In this document: one piece after another, positions 1 through 8,424 of the stretch | Layout: the number at the start of each line of letters is the position of its first letter | Position numbering within the stretch: position 1 is the first letter of the stretch | Assembly: GCA_902796555.1 (NCBI GenBank) | Contig: CADBPR010000019.1 | Location: forward strand, 27,025-91,024 | DNA from: an uncultured Bacteroidia bacterium | Lineage (GTDB): Bacteria > Bacteroidota > Bacteroidia > Bacteroidales > UBA932 | Reading direction: 5' to 3' | DNA length: 64,000 bases | The notes under the pieces: generated by a model | What the model saw: the letters and a program-made list of their open reading frames with translations, nothing else | Databases searched by the model: none | Told to the model about the DNA's origin: nothing | Made by a program: the position numbers and the translations under genes

Positions 1-1114
1 AAGATTCTTCGGAAGTTGCATCGGCCGACGGTTCAGACAAAGATGCGGCGCTCGGTTCAAGTGAAGGCTCCAAAGAAGATTCTTCGGAAGCAGCCGGCGG
101 GAAGGCAGCGGATGTTTTACCTTTATAAGATAAAACGACGGCGCGCAAATCCGTCATGGTATGGGTCACCAGGGTTCGCCAGGTATTGCCGCCGTTCAGT
201 TGGCGAAGTGCGTTCTTTTTTGCAGAAATGGACAATGAAGCATTGTCCAGAATCCAGAGGATATCATTCTTATCCGCTCCGTCATAATCATGCAATACCA
301 AGTTCCGAAGTCCTTCCCAGTCTTCTCCCAGCACGCGGGTGAAAATATGGGACTCCGGAATGCCGGCTGAAACCAGGCGGTCCCGGACGGCAGCGGCACG
401 CCGGACAGACAAGGAATGGTTGACGGACTCGGTGCCTTCCACAGAAGACCAGGCATTCAGGTAAACTGTATCGGACGGATGAACGCCGGCCAGAACGGCG
501 GCGTTGTTCCGGTAATCTTCCTGCAGGGTTGCACTGCTCCGGGCAAACACGACGCGGTCGGTCGAAGTCGGGAGCTCAGTTTCGGCACTGGCAAACACGA
601 CCTGCACCTCTGTACGGCGCAGCCGCGGGAACCAATGTTTGACCAAGTCGTCCCAAGCCTCGCCTACCCACAAATCCTGCAGGCGGGTCTTGCGGTCTGT
701 TTCCGGAGAACGCAGAATGGCAATGGCATCTTCTTTCCAAGGATGAGAAGAGCGGGAGAGATATCCGATGATACCGGACCAGTCCTCATCCAATACGACG
801 ACCCGGAACCGGTCCGCGCCCAAAGACGGGTAACGGGCGGAAAGCTGCGCTACCATATTATTGGCACGCGCGCGCGCGATTCGACGGTTGACGGCCTGGG
901 GACCGTCCGGAGAAGCGACACCCTGCACCAGGACGTACGCCACTTCGCGGCCCGAAGCCATCAGAACATCCAGCGAAGCAAGTGCAGCTGCATTGTCGCG
1001 ATACGTAGAATCCATCTGTTCGGCGTTAATCCGGTAACGGAAGGATGAACGCTCCACGGCACCGGCGCCCCAACAGGTCACCAGCAACATCGCGATTATG
1101 AGCAACTTTTTCAC
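1..1114 (-). CDS. OmpA-like periplasmic/outer-membrane protein, 3' end cut by window edge
   Basis: An open minus-strand frame runs from a GTG at 1114 to the left edge without a stop, so the gene is partial (371 codons visible). It begins with a signal peptide (MKKLLIIAMLLVTCWGAGA). Two OmpA-like segments follow, each with the pattern S-x-(E/D)-G-x-x-x-x-N-x-x-x-x-x-x-R-A: residues about 60-80 (ASPDG...) and about 215-235 (SSVEG...). The same pattern opens the DUF3575 protein at 25899, so this is probably a relative of those fimbria-associated proteins. The visible end is a Ser/Glu/Pro-rich linker containing a 15-bp direct repeat (1-15 and 76-90). A C-terminal barrel may lie outside the window. 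GTG is chosen because the signal peptide starts there. Confidence 0.75.
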   Translation of the reverse strand, partial: MKKLLIIAMLLVTCWGAGAVERSSFRYRINAEQMDSTYRDNAAALASLDVLMASGREVAYVLVQGVASPDGPQAVNRRIARARANNMVAQLSARYPSLGADRFRVVVLDEDWSGIIGYLSRSSHPWKEDAIAILRSPETDRKTRLQDLWVGEAWDDLVKHWFPRLRRTEVQVVFASAETELPTSTDRVVFARSSATLQEDYRNNAAVLAGVHPSDTVYLNAWSSVEGTESVNHSLSVRRAAAVRDRLVSAGIPESHIFTRVLGEDWEGLRNLVLHDYDGADKNDILWILDNASLSISAKKNALRQLNGGNTWRTLVTHTMTDLRAVVLSYKGKTSAAFPPAASEESSLEPSLEPSAASLSEPSADATSEES

Positions 1115-1135
1115 AGGAATGTTACATATTCCCTA

Positions 1136-1166
1136 CAAAGTTGACAATAAATATCCGAAATTGCAA
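1136..1166 (-). promoter_or_regulatory. Candidate Bacteroidetes-type promoter for the gene at 1-1114
   Basis: On the minus strand, TTGC (1163-1166) lies 19 nt before CAACTTTG (1136-1143), a 7/8 match to the TAnnTTTG -7 box. It would give a leader of roughly 15 nt. Confidence 0.4.
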
Positions 1167-1219
1167 CACTTTTCGTATCTATTTCAAAGGAAACAGGTCA
1201 AAAGTGATACAAAACCGGC

Positions 1220-1945
1220 TTATTTTCCCAGAAACTTCCGGTCCAGATAGGACATAAAGGCCGTCCGGTACAAGTCGCCGACCGGCAGCGAAACCTCTCC
1301 GCCCAGCAAGACCCTGTTACGGGAAACCTCGCGGATACAGGAAAGATTGATGATATAGGATTTATGAATGCGCATAAATTTATCCGCCGGAAGCCGCTCT
1401 TCGATTTTTTTCATGCTCAGCAGCACGATAATCGGTTCGGGTTCGTCTTTGACATGAATTTTCAGATATTCGCTCATCCCTTCCACATATTCAATCCGGC
1501 TGACCTCAATCCGCACAATCTTGTAATCCGTCTTGAAAAACAGGGCATCGTCAGCGTCTACTGCGGACACGGCGGACACCGCTCCGCGCAGGTCATACTG
1601 CTTCTTGACCTTGGCTGCAGCCTTCTGGAAATCCGCCAGACCGAAGGGTTTGAGCAGATAATCCACCGCCTCTACCTTGTATCCCTCGACAGCATACTCG
1701 GAATAGGCCGTCGTAAACACCACCAGGGGCGGCTGGGCAAGGGACTGGACGAACTCCATCCCGGTCAGGTCCGGCATATTGATATCCAGGAACATGGCAT
1801 CCACCGCCTCTTTTTCCAGCACGGATGCCGCCTCAACCGCGCTGTGGCAGGAAGCAACCAATTCAAAATAAGGTATTTTCGCGATATACGCGGTGATTTG
1901 TTTGAGCGCCAGGGGCTCGTCATCTACGGCTATTACTCTAATCAT
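1220..1945 (-). CDS. LytTR-family response regulator
   Basis: This cytoplasmic transcription factor has 241 residues. Residues 1-120 are a receiver domain with acidic pair D8-D9, phospho-acceptor D54 (MFLDINMPDL) and the conserved lysine K99 (DYLLKPF). Residues about 140-238 form a LytTR DNA-binding domain (FKTDYKIVRI...EYLKIH...FMRIHKSYIIN). The start overlaps the upstream histidine kinase gene by 8 bp, so the two are translationally coupled and form a cognate pair. LytS/LytTR pairs in Bacteroidetes usually control neighbouring or envelope genes. The target here is not visible, but the divergent arrangement ends at the OmpA-like gene downstream. Confidence 0.93.
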   Translation of the reverse strand: MIRVIAVDDEPLALKQITAYIAKIPYFELVASCHSAVEAASVLEKEAVDAMFLDINMPDLTGMEFVQSLAQPPLVVFTTAYSEYAVEGYKVEAVDYLLKPFGLADFQKAAAKVKKQYDLRGAVSAVSAVDADDALFFKTDYKIVRIEVSRIEYVEGMSEYLKIHVKDEPEPIIVLLSMKKIEERLPADKFMRIHKSYIINLSCIREVSRNRVLLGGEVSLPVGDLYRTAFMSYLDRKFLGK

Positions 1946-3116
1946 GGTCGGAATGGATAGGAAGCATTACCAAAATATCATAGGTGTCGTCCTGCTCGTC
2001 AACATGCAGGAGAAAACGGTCTCCATACAACAGTTCCAGGCGTTTACGCACGTTTTCCATGCCCACGCCACCGGGTGTTCCGGCGGCACCGGTATGCCGG
2101 CTGTTGGTACATTGGAACAGCAGTTTTCCGCTGTCGACGGACATATTCACCCGGATGAAAGACGGGCGTTCATAGCTGACCCCGTGTTTAAAAGCGTTTT
2201 CGACGAAGGAAACGAAGACCAGCGGCGGGACCTCGGCGCCCGGTACGGCATCGGGCAGGGAGACGTCAATCCGGACCGAATCGGCATAGCGCATCCGCAT
2301 CAAGGACACATACTGGCGGAGGAATTCGGTTTCTTTTTCCAGCGGAATGGTCGGTTTGCTGCCCTCGTAAAGGATATAGCGCATCAGTTTGGACAACTCC
2401 ACTATGCTCTCCTTTGCCTTTTCCGGGTCCAGGTCCACGAGGGCGTGGATGTTGTTCAGCGTATTCATGAAGAAATGCGGATTAATCTGGTAGCGCAGAT
2501 ATGCCAGTTGGAAATCCAGGTTCTCCTTTTCCAGTTTTTCCAGCCGCTCGCGACGGCCCGATTCCAGAAAAAAAGACTTGACGGCCCAGTTGCCGCCTAT
2601 CAGGGAAACACCTAGAATAAAGAGCAGGATACCCGGCGAGAGCGGTCCCAGAGGGCGGTTCTGCGCATCCGGTCCCGGGCCGGGCCTGCCCGGTTCGGGG
2701 CCCTCCGGAGCGGGCATCGGCGCTGCGCCGTCAGGACCTGCACCCATGCGCGGACGGGCATCCGGTCCGGGGCCCGGCATTTCCATGCGCGGATTCGGTC
2801 CGGGACCGGCAATACCGCCGTGTTCCGGCTTGGGACGGAGCATCAGGTAGCCCGCCAGGGCAAGCAGCAGGGCACTCGTACCGACGAAATACCAAAGCTT
2901 TTTCCCTTTCAGGGCCAAAGGACAGAGCAGCCAGTTGTGAATGGCGAACAGCAGGAAAAAGGGCAGAAAAGACAGCCACATCCGCAGAATGCCCTGCCAG
3001 GTAAAAGCCGCTGCGTCAATGGCCGCATTGTACAGGGAAACCATCACAGGGATGAGCAGTATCACCCCTATGATGATCAAGTAAATGATGGTTTCTTGTT
3101 TTTTCGTTCGTGACAT
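1938..3116 (-). CDS. LytS-type sensor histidine kinase with a periplasmic Pro/Gly/Met-rich loop
   Basis: This 392-residue membrane kinase has four predicted membrane segments (about 10-30, 45-65, 73-92, 160-180). A His_kinase domain carries the phospho-acceptor H214 in QINPHFFMNTLNNIHAL, and an ATPase domain has the N-box FVENAFKHGV. Between segments 3 and 4 lies a loop of about 65 residues (93-158) made mostly of Pro, Gly and Met with repeated PGPGPD units. By the inside-out count of helices this loop faces the periplasm. It is unusual for the family and may be the sensing element. The gene overlaps the LytTR regulator by 8 bp. The start at 3116 gives a good short N-terminus before the first helix. 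Confidence 0.9.
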   Translation of the reverse strand: MSRTKKQETIIYLIIIGVILLIPVMVSLYNAAIDAAAFTWQGILRMWLSFLPFFLLFAIHNWLLCPLALKGKKLWYFVGTSALLLALAGYLMLRPKPEHGGIAGPGPNPRMEMPGPGPDARPRMGAGPDGAAPMPAPEGPEPGRPGPGPDAQNRPLGPLSPGILLFILGVSLIGGNWAVKSFFLESGRRERLEKLEKENLDFQLAYLRYQINPHFFMNTLNNIHALVDLDPEKAKESIVELSKLMRYILYEGSKPTIPLEKETEFLRQYVSLMRMRYADSVRIDVSLPDAVPGAEVPPLVFVSFVENAFKHGVSYERPSFIRVNMSVDSGKLLFQCTNSRHTGAAGTPGGVGMENVRKRLELLYGDRFLLHVDEQDDTYDILVMLPIHSDHD

Positions 3117-3175
3117 ATCCTGTTACCAATTACTTGCCGTATACGTGCCTAAGGAAACCGTCACGGCTCCTTGAA

Positions 3176-3205
3176 CAAAGATGGGACATTCGGACGAAAC
3201 GGCAA
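3176..3205 (-). promoter_or_regulatory. Candidate promoter for the LytS/LytTR operon
   Basis: Minus-strand TTG (3203-3205), 19-nt spacer, CATCTTTG (3176-3183; 7/8 to TAnnTTTG). It predicts a leader of about 50 nt before the kinase start at 3116. Confidence 0.4.
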
Positions 3206-3250
3206 AACCGATTCAGCCAAATGCCCCACTTACTCTGCAAATGGGCTTTT

Positions 3251-3745
3251 TCAGAAGAGGAAGCGGACGCCGAGACTCGGAATCAGACCGGAGAGCAGCC
3301 CGCCCAGATAGGGTTTCTTTCCCCCGAAATCCCAGCCGTACATTGGCCGGAAATCGAGGGAAATCCCGAAATGGCGCCAGGGCGCGAATTCCATCCCCAG
3401 TACCAGGCAGCCCGCAACCATGAAGGATGCGTCTTCCGCATCTTTGTTGTAGACATAGCCCGCCGACAGCCCCGGGCCCAGATAGATGGACCAGTCGCCG
3501 CCACGGGTAATGTTCGGCCGGGCAATGACGAAATCATAGCTGCCCGTTACCTTGAAACCCCGCTCCCCCTCGAGGTCCAGACCGAGGTCGACCTCCAGGA
3601 AATGCGGGTCGCCGAGGAAGTGCTGGTAGCTCACTTCGAGACCATAGCCGCCCCGGATACCGAAGGCCCTCGGATACTGGGCGGAAGCCGTCGCAGCAAA
3701 ACCGAGAGCCATCAGGATAATCAGAATCAGCCTCTTAGAACGCAT
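3251..3745 (-). CDS. Small outer-membrane beta-barrel protein (paralogue 1)
   Basis: The 164-residue product has a signal peptide (MRSKRLILIILMALGFAATASA) followed by alternating aromatic/glycine strands ending in VRFLF, the terminal-aromatic pattern of outer-membrane barrels. Length suggests an eight-stranded barrel. It shares the order GLRVG-type strand, YE/YQHxLGD, NFxE/xFLEVD, F-x-IARP and GPG with the upstream 154-residue protein at 3735-4199, so the two are tandem duplicates. The 3735-4199 gene overlaps its start by 11 bp. The specific function is unknown. Confidence 0.75.
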   Translation of the reverse strand: MRSKRLILIILMALGFAATASAQYPRAFGIRGGYGLEVSYQHFLGDPHFLEVDLGLDLEGERGFKVTGSYDFVIARPNITRGGDWSIYLGPGLSAGYVYNKDAEDASFMVAGCLVLGMEFAPWRHFGISLDFRPMYGWDFGGKKPYLGGLLSGLIPSLGVRFLF

Positions 3746-4199
3746 AGCGGACGGACAGGCACGGGAAGAAGAAATCCGGCACGAACACGTTCGAAATAAA
3801 GTTCCAACGGGGACGCAAATCGAGGGAAAGGTTCAGCGGGAACCAGAAGGTGTACTCCAAACCAACCTGACCAACAATACCCACATCGAAGGCGTTGGCA
3901 TCGCCATTGCGATAGGTGCCGAGGGTGATACCGGGACCGGCATAGAAACCCCACTCACCGCGCGGAGTCCAGTCGGGACGGGCAATCATGAAATTATAGA
4001 TACCGTCCACAAAGAAGTTCATGCCGTTGGACCAGCCATAGGCGCCGATGTTGGCCTCAAGGAAGTTGTCACCACCCAGATAGTGCTCATAGGTGATTCC
4101 ATCCAGGACACCGACCCGGAGACCGACGGCCTTGGGCTGTGCAGCGGCCGTGAAAGACAGGGCCAGCGCTGCAACGATAACGATTAATGATTTTTTCAT
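3735..4199 (-). CDS. Small outer-membrane beta-barrel protein (paralogue 2)
   Basis: The 154-residue product has a signal peptide (MKKSLIVIVAALALSFTAAA) and a barrel-like body with YEHYLGGDNFLEANIG, NFMIARPDW and YAGPGITLG, ending VRYAF. It is the tandem paralogue of the protein at 3251-3745; both keep the IARP...GPG core. Transcription would reach it either from a promoter of its own or by read-through from rnfA, which ends 29 bp upstream. No enzymatic motif is visible. Confidence 0.75.
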   Translation of the reverse strand: MKKSLIVIVAALALSFTAAAQPKAVGLRVGVLDGITYEHYLGGDNFLEANIGAYGWSNGMNFFVDGIYNFMIARPDWTPRGEWGFYAGPGITLGTYRNGDANAFDVGIVGQVGLEYTFWFPLNLSLDLRPRWNFISNVFVPDFFFPCLSVRYAF

Positions 4200-4228
4200 A
4201 ATACTACAAAGTTTTAATACACAACTGT

Positions 4229-4828
4229 TTATGCAATACCGGAGAAGCCCATGAAGGCCATGGCGAGAATCCCGACCGTCACCAGGGCAATCGGCACGCC
4301 GCGGAAGGGCTTCGGGACTTCACAAAGGGAAAGATGCTCGCGCAGACCGGCGAAAATCACCATGGCCAGGCCGTAGCCCAGCGAAGTCGCGAAAGCATAG
4401 AGAACCGCTTCGCCCAGCCCCAGCATATGGGACGGAAGGCCGAAGGTGAACTCCTTGGTTACCACGTTGATGGCCACGCCGAGCACGGCGCAGTTGGTGG
4501 TAATCAGGGGCAGGAAGATACCCAGCGCCTGGTACAGGGAGGGACTGACCTTCTTCAGGACAATCTCCACCATCTGCACGAGGGCCGCAATCACCAGGAT
4601 AAAGGCGATGGTCTGCAGGAATTCCAGGCCGAAACGCACCAGCAGGTACTTGTTCAGCAGATAGGTGACCAGGGTGGAGAGCGTAATGACGAAGCAGACG
4701 GCCAGGGACATGCCGGAAGCCGTGGAGAGCTTGTTGGATACGCCCAGATAGGGGCAGATGCCCAGGAACTGCGCCAGAACGATATTGTTGACGAATATCG
4801 CGGAAACAATAATCAACAGAATCTCCAT
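4229..4828 (-). CDS. rnfA: Rnf electron transport complex subunit RnfA
   Basis: RnfA is an integral inner-membrane subunit of the ferredoxin:NAD+ oxidoreductase that couples electron flow to Na+ or H+ export. The 199-residue protein matches the family's length and has six hydrophobic segments. Diagnostic stretches are NNIVLAQFLGICPYLG (with the conserved Cys of the membrane FeS site) and ITTNCAVLGVA (the second Cys). It is paralogous to RnfE, whose gene ends 1 bp away. It is the last gene of rseC-rnfBCDGEA. Confidence 0.96.
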   Translation of the reverse strand: MEILLIIVSAIFVNNIVLAQFLGICPYLGVSNKLSTASGMSLAVCFVITLSTLVTYLLNKYLLVRFGLEFLQTIAFILVIAALVQMVEIVLKKVSPSLYQALGIFLPLITTNCAVLGVAINVVTKEFTFGLPSHMLGLGEAVLYAFATSLGYGLAMVIFAGLREHLSLCEVPKPFRGVPIALVTVGILAMAFMGFSGIA

Positions 4829-4829
4829 A

Positions 4830-5417
4830 TTACTTCTTCGCTATATACTTGTTGAACAAAACCATCAGATAGCCCAGGCACAGGAAGGCGCCGGGAGCCA
4901 TCACAAAGGCGAGCATGCCGTCGCCGGTGCCGGGAATCTTCCATCCGAAGAGGGACAGGCTGCCGAGCAGTTCGCGCACCAGGCCGAGTACGGTGAGGGA
5001 AACGGTGAAGCCCAGTCCCACACCCAGGCCGTCCAGGGCCGAATCCAGCACGCTGTTTTTATTGGCGAAGGCCTCCGCGCGTCCCAGGACGATACAGTTC
5101 ACCACAATCAGCGGGATGAACAGGCCGAGGGTCGCATAGATGTCGGGGGTATAGGCCTGCATCAGGAACTGGAGCAGGGTCACGAAGGTGGCAATGACGA
5201 CGATGTAGACCGGGATGTGCACCTTGTCGGGCACGACGGGATCAATCGCCGAAATAGCCATGTTCGACAGCACCAGGACAAAGAGGGTGGCCAGACCCAT
5301 GCTCAGGCCGTTGATGGCGGAAGTGGTGGTGGCCAGCGTCGGGCACATGCCCAGCAGCAGGACAAAGGTCGGGTTGTCCTTGACCAGACCCTTGGTAATC
5401 AGTTTCAATTTACTCAT
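4830..5417 (-). CDS. rnfE: Rnf electron transport complex subunit RnfE
   Basis: RnfE is an integral membrane subunit paired with RnfA. The start is set at ATG 5417 (MSKLKLITKGLVKDNPTFV), giving 195 residues, the usual family size. A longer frame opens upstream but lies inside rnfG. The chosen start has a strong AGGAGG 9 nt upstream (5427-5432) and overlaps the rnfG stop (ATGAGTAA). Conserved segments are LGMCPTLATTTSA and VVNCIVLGRAEAFA, each carrying the cysteine that with RnfA builds a membrane-embedded 2Fe-2S site. Confidence 0.95.
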   Translation of the reverse strand: MSKLKLITKGLVKDNPTFVLLLGMCPTLATTTSAINGLSMGLATLFVLVLSNMAISAIDPVVPDKVHIPVYIVVIATFVTLLQFLMQAYTPDIYATLGLFIPLIVVNCIVLGRAEAFANKNSVLDSALDGLGVGLGFTVSLTVLGLVRELLGSLSLFGWKIPGTGDGMLAFVMAPGAFLCLGYLMVLFNKYIAKK

Positions 5418-6030
5418 CGCTCGGTTCCTCCTCATTGACAGGTTGTACGGAAGCGCCGGAAACGGCATCGGCACCGATGCGGTCTCCCAGGGCGTCCACC
5501 GCGTTCTTCACCGCCAGCGCATAGGCACGGGAGGTGATGGTCGAAGCCGTAATGGCATCCACGTCACCGCCGTCTTTTTTCACCGTCAGGATTTTCTCGC
5601 GGGTGTTGAAGCCTTTCCACTGGTCCATGAAATGGGCGTCCGTGTTGCATTTGGCCCCCAGACCCGGCGTCTCCTGGTGTGACAGGACGGACGTATTGTA
5701 GACGGTGCCGTCAGGGGTGACGCCCACCATCAGGGTAAGCGGACCGCCGAAACCGACCACCGTAGACTTGACGGCCCAGGCCTTGGCCTTGCCTTCTTCG
5801 GTGAGGGTGTAATATTCGGAGGGCTGGCCTCCGACGGTAATCTCCTGCGCCTCGGAAAGTTCACCGCCTTCCGGCAGCACGGCACCGATGGAGGCACGGA
5901 GCAGTTTGGCGTTGGTCTCGGCAATCGGAGCCGCCGTCAGGGCATACACGCCCGCCAGCACACCGCTGCAGACCAGACAGGTCGTAAACAGGCACAGGGC
6001 CATATTTTTCAGATTCGATGCAACTGCCAT
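5410..6030 (-). CDS. rnfG: Rnf electron transport complex subunit RnfG (flavoprotein)
   Basis: RnfG is a membrane-anchored periplasmic subunit carrying covalent FMN. Of its 206 residues, one N-terminal helix spans about 8-32, followed by the FMN-binding domain. The motif SHQETPGLGAK (117-127) and the flavinylation motif DAITAST (158-164, FMN expected on T164) are both present. It lies 3 bp downstream of rnfD and overlaps rnfE by 8 bp. The C-terminus carries an acidic tail (NEEEPSDE). Confidence 0.95.
   Translation of the reverse strand: MAVASNLKNMALCLFTTCLVCSGVLAGVYALTAAPIAETNAKLLRASIGAVLPEGGELSEAQEITVGGQPSEYYTLTEEGKAKAWAVKSTVVGFGGPLTLMVGVTPDGTVYNTSVLSHQETPGLGAKCNTDAHFMDQWKGFNTREKILTVKKDGGDVDAITASTITSRAYALAVKNAVDALGDRIGADAVSGASVQPVNEEEPSDE
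5427..5432 (-). promoter_or_regulatory. Shine-Dalgarno that decides the rnfE start
   Basis: A perfect AGGAGG lies 9 nt before ATG 5417. Strong Shine-Dalgarno sites are not usual in Bacteroidetes, and this one argues against the longer rnfE frame. Confidence 0.8.
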
Positions 6031-6033
6031 GAC

Positions 6034-7008
6034 TTAAGCCCTCCCGTATTTTTTCTGGTGGAATGCCCGGTTCAGGAGCGGAACCACCGCGTTCATAATC
6101 AGAATGGCGAAGGACATGCCTTCCGGATAACTGCCGAAGTAACGAATCATCAGGGTGATGAAACCGATGCCGATACCGTAGACGATACCGCCCATAACGC
6201 TCATCGGCGAGGTGACATAATCCGTAGCCATGAAGCAGGAACCCAGAATCATACCGCCGGTCAGCAGGTTGAAGAGCGGGTCGGTGAAGCGCTCGGGATT
6301 GACCAGCCAGAAGACCAGGGACACCAGGGCGACCGTCACCCAAATGGACAGGGTGATGTGGGGCTTGATGACCCGGCGGCACAGCAGGTAGATGAAACCG
6401 GCCAGCAGCGCCACGGCGGACAGTTCACCGGCGGAACCGCCGATGTTGGTCAACAGCATCTGCAGGTAATCCACATCCAGAATCTGGGACAGGGTGCTCC
6501 CCTGCAGCAGGCCTTCCTTGACCTGGCCGAGCGGGGTGGCACCGGTCACGGCGTCAGCCCCGAAGAGGCCCTGAGGCATCTCCCAATGGGTCATATAGGT
6601 CGGGAAAGAAACCAGCAGGAAAACACGGCCGGCGATGGCCGGGTTGAAGACATTCTGGCCCAGGCCGCCGAAGGTCATTTTGGCGACGCCGATGGCGAAG
6701 ACCGCACCAATCAGCACGACCCACCAAGGGGTGGTGGCCGGGAGGTTGAGCGCCAGCAGAATACCGGTCACGACGGCCGAGAAGTCTCCGATGGTGGAGG
6801 GCTTCTTCAGCATGAAGCGGGTAATCAGGTACTCCAGCAGCACGCAGGACGCCACGCTGACACCGATTACCAGCAACTCTTTCCATCCATAGAAGACGAC
6901 GGAAACAAGCAGGGCCGGCATCAGGGCAATCACCACGTCACGCATCAGGGACCGGGTGGACACGTCAGCGTGAATGTGCGGTGAAGGTGAAACCAATAAT
7001 TTGTTCAT
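6034..7008 (-). CDS. rnfD: Rnf electron transport complex subunit RnfD
   Basis: RnfD is a 324-residue membrane subunit with covalent FMN. It begins MNKLLVSPSPHIH, the family N-terminus, and has about nine membrane segments. The flavinylation motif DAVTGATPL places FMN on T158. FNPAIAGRVF and FMATDYVTSPMS are conserved membrane-loop signatures shared with NqrB. It sits between rnfC (39 bp upstream) and rnfG (3 bp downstream) in the standard order. Confidence 0.96.
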   Translation of the reverse strand: MNKLLVSPSPHIHADVSTRSLMRDVVIALMPALLVSVVFYGWKELLVIGVSVASCVLLEYLITRFMLKKPSTIGDFSAVVTGILLALNLPATTPWWVVLIGAVFAIGVAKMTFGGLGQNVFNPAIAGRVFLLVSFPTYMTHWEMPQGLFGADAVTGATPLGQVKEGLLQGSTLSQILDVDYLQMLLTNIGGSAGELSAVALLAGFIYLLCRRVIKPHITLSIWVTVALVSLVFWLVNPERFTDPLFNLLTGGMILGSCFMATDYVTSPMSVMGGIVYGIGIGFITLMIRYFGSYPEGMSFAILIMNAVVPLLNRAFHQKKYGRA

Positions 7009-7047
7009 CGTATCGTATAATTTTTATTACCAGTTAGAAACAGCGTC

Positions 7048-8424
7048 TTATTTACCGGCGGCAGCCTTGGCCGCGGCCGCCCGGGCACGCAGGATACCCA
7101 TCACCTGAGCCTTGGCCTGGCGGATATGGTCCAGCAGCGGGATGCAGGCCGGGCAGCTGTACAGGCAGCAACCGCATTCGATGCAGTCCTGTACCGCGTT
7201 CTGCTCCAGTTCGTCGGTCCGGCCGTTCAGGGCCAGCCGGTTGAGCAGGAAAGGCTCCAGGCCCATCGGGCAGGCGTCGGCGCAGCGGCCGCAGCGGATA
7301 CAGTTGCTCTCAGGCTTGCGGCGGGTCTGCTTTTCCGTCAGGAAGAGCAGGGCGGAAGTTCCTTTCACCGTCGCCGCATCCAGGTTGGAAATGGCTTTCC
7401 CCATCATCGGGCCGCCGCTGATGACCTTCACCGCATCCGCAGGCATGCCGCCCAGGTAGTCGATGATGGCCCGCAGCGGGGTACCGACCCGCACCAGCAG
7501 GTTGGCCTGCTTGGGGAAGCACTCGCCCGTCACGGTAATGGAATTGTCAACAATCGGCTTGTTCTTCTGGACCGCGTCATAGACGGCCAGGGCAGTGGCG
7601 ACGTTCTGCACCACGGCACCCACGTCGATGGGCAGACCGCCGGACTTGACCTGGCGGTGCATCACCGCGTCAATCAGCTGTTTTTCACCGCCTTGCGGGT
7701 AACGCTTGCGGAGGCTCATCACCGTAATGCCGGTATATTTCGAAGACACTTTCCGCATCTGGGTCAGCACCTGGTTGATGTGTTCGATGGCTTCGGGCTT
7801 GTTCTCCTCGATGGCGATGGTCGCCTTGTCCACGCCCAGCGCCTGTTTGAGGATGGCCGTACCAATCACCACCTGCTGTCCTTTCTCGAGCAGGGTCCGG
7901 AAGTCGGAAGTCAGATACGGTTCACATTCGCAGCCATTGATAATCAGCATCTCGCACACCTTTCCGGGAGGCGGAGAAAGCTTCACATGGGTCGGGAAGG
8001 TGGCACCGCCCAGACCGACGACACCGCCCCGGCGAATTTTTTCGATGATTTCCTTGTTGTCGTCCGGGAAATCGGTCCGAAGGGTGTCGGAGGTATCGAT
8101 ACCTTCCATCCACTCGTCCCCTTCCACGGCGATTTCGATGCAAAGCTGCTTGTTGCCGGCGAGGTCCGCCCGCGGGGCGATTGCCTTCACGGTTCCGGAC
8201 ACGGAAGAATGGATATAGGCCGATACGAAGCCGCCGGGCTCGGCGACAGGCTGGCCGACCTTCACCTTGTCACCCACGGCAACGATGGGCTTGGCCGGCG
8301 CGCCGATGTGCTGCGCCACAGAAATATACACAGTCTGGGGAAGCGGCATCGGCTGGATGGCGCAGTCCCGTGAAATCTTGCAGTCATGCGGATGAACTCC
8401 GCCTATCGAGAATGTACGGTTCAT
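7048..8424 (-). CDS. rnfC: Rnf electron transport complex subunit RnfC (NADH-binding)
   Basis: RnfC is the peripheral subunit where NAD+/NADH and FMN bind. The 458-residue protein has an N-terminal biotinyl/lipoyl-like domain (about 30-110), the glycine-rich nucleotide segment RRGGVVGLGGATFPTHVK (about 131-148), an SLBB domain, and two 4Fe-4S motifs near the C-terminus (CIRCGRCADACP and CIECGCCLYSCP). The C-terminus is Ala/Lys-rich. The start codon overlaps the rnfB stop by 4 bp (ATGA). Confidence 0.96.
   Translation of the reverse strand: MNRTFSIGGVHPHDCKISRDCAIQPMPLPQTVYISVAQHIGAPAKPIVAVGDKVKVGQPVAEPGGFVSAYIHSSVSGTVKAIAPRADLAGNKQLCIEIAVEGDEWMEGIDTSDTLRTDFPDDNKEIIEKIRRGGVVGLGGATFPTHVKLSPPPGKVCEMLIINGCECEPYLTSDFRTLLEKGQQVVIGTAILKQALGVDKATIAIEENKPEAIEHINQVLTQMRKVSSKYTGITVMSLRKRYPQGGEKQLIDAVMHRQVKSGGLPIDVGAVVQNVATALAVYDAVQKNKPIVDNSITVTGECFPKQANLLVRVGTPLRAIIDYLGGMPADAVKVISGGPMMGKAISNLDAATVKGTSALLFLTEKQTRRKPESNCIRCGRCADACPMGLEPFLLNRLALNGRTDELEQNAVQDCIECGCCLYSCPACIPLLDHIRQAKAQVMGILRARAAAAKAAAGK

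Noticed and set aside
4207-4236. TTG-N19-AAACTTTG before the barrel gene at 3735-4199
   Set aside because: It would start transcription at the start codon itself, so it is not convincing as a promoter.
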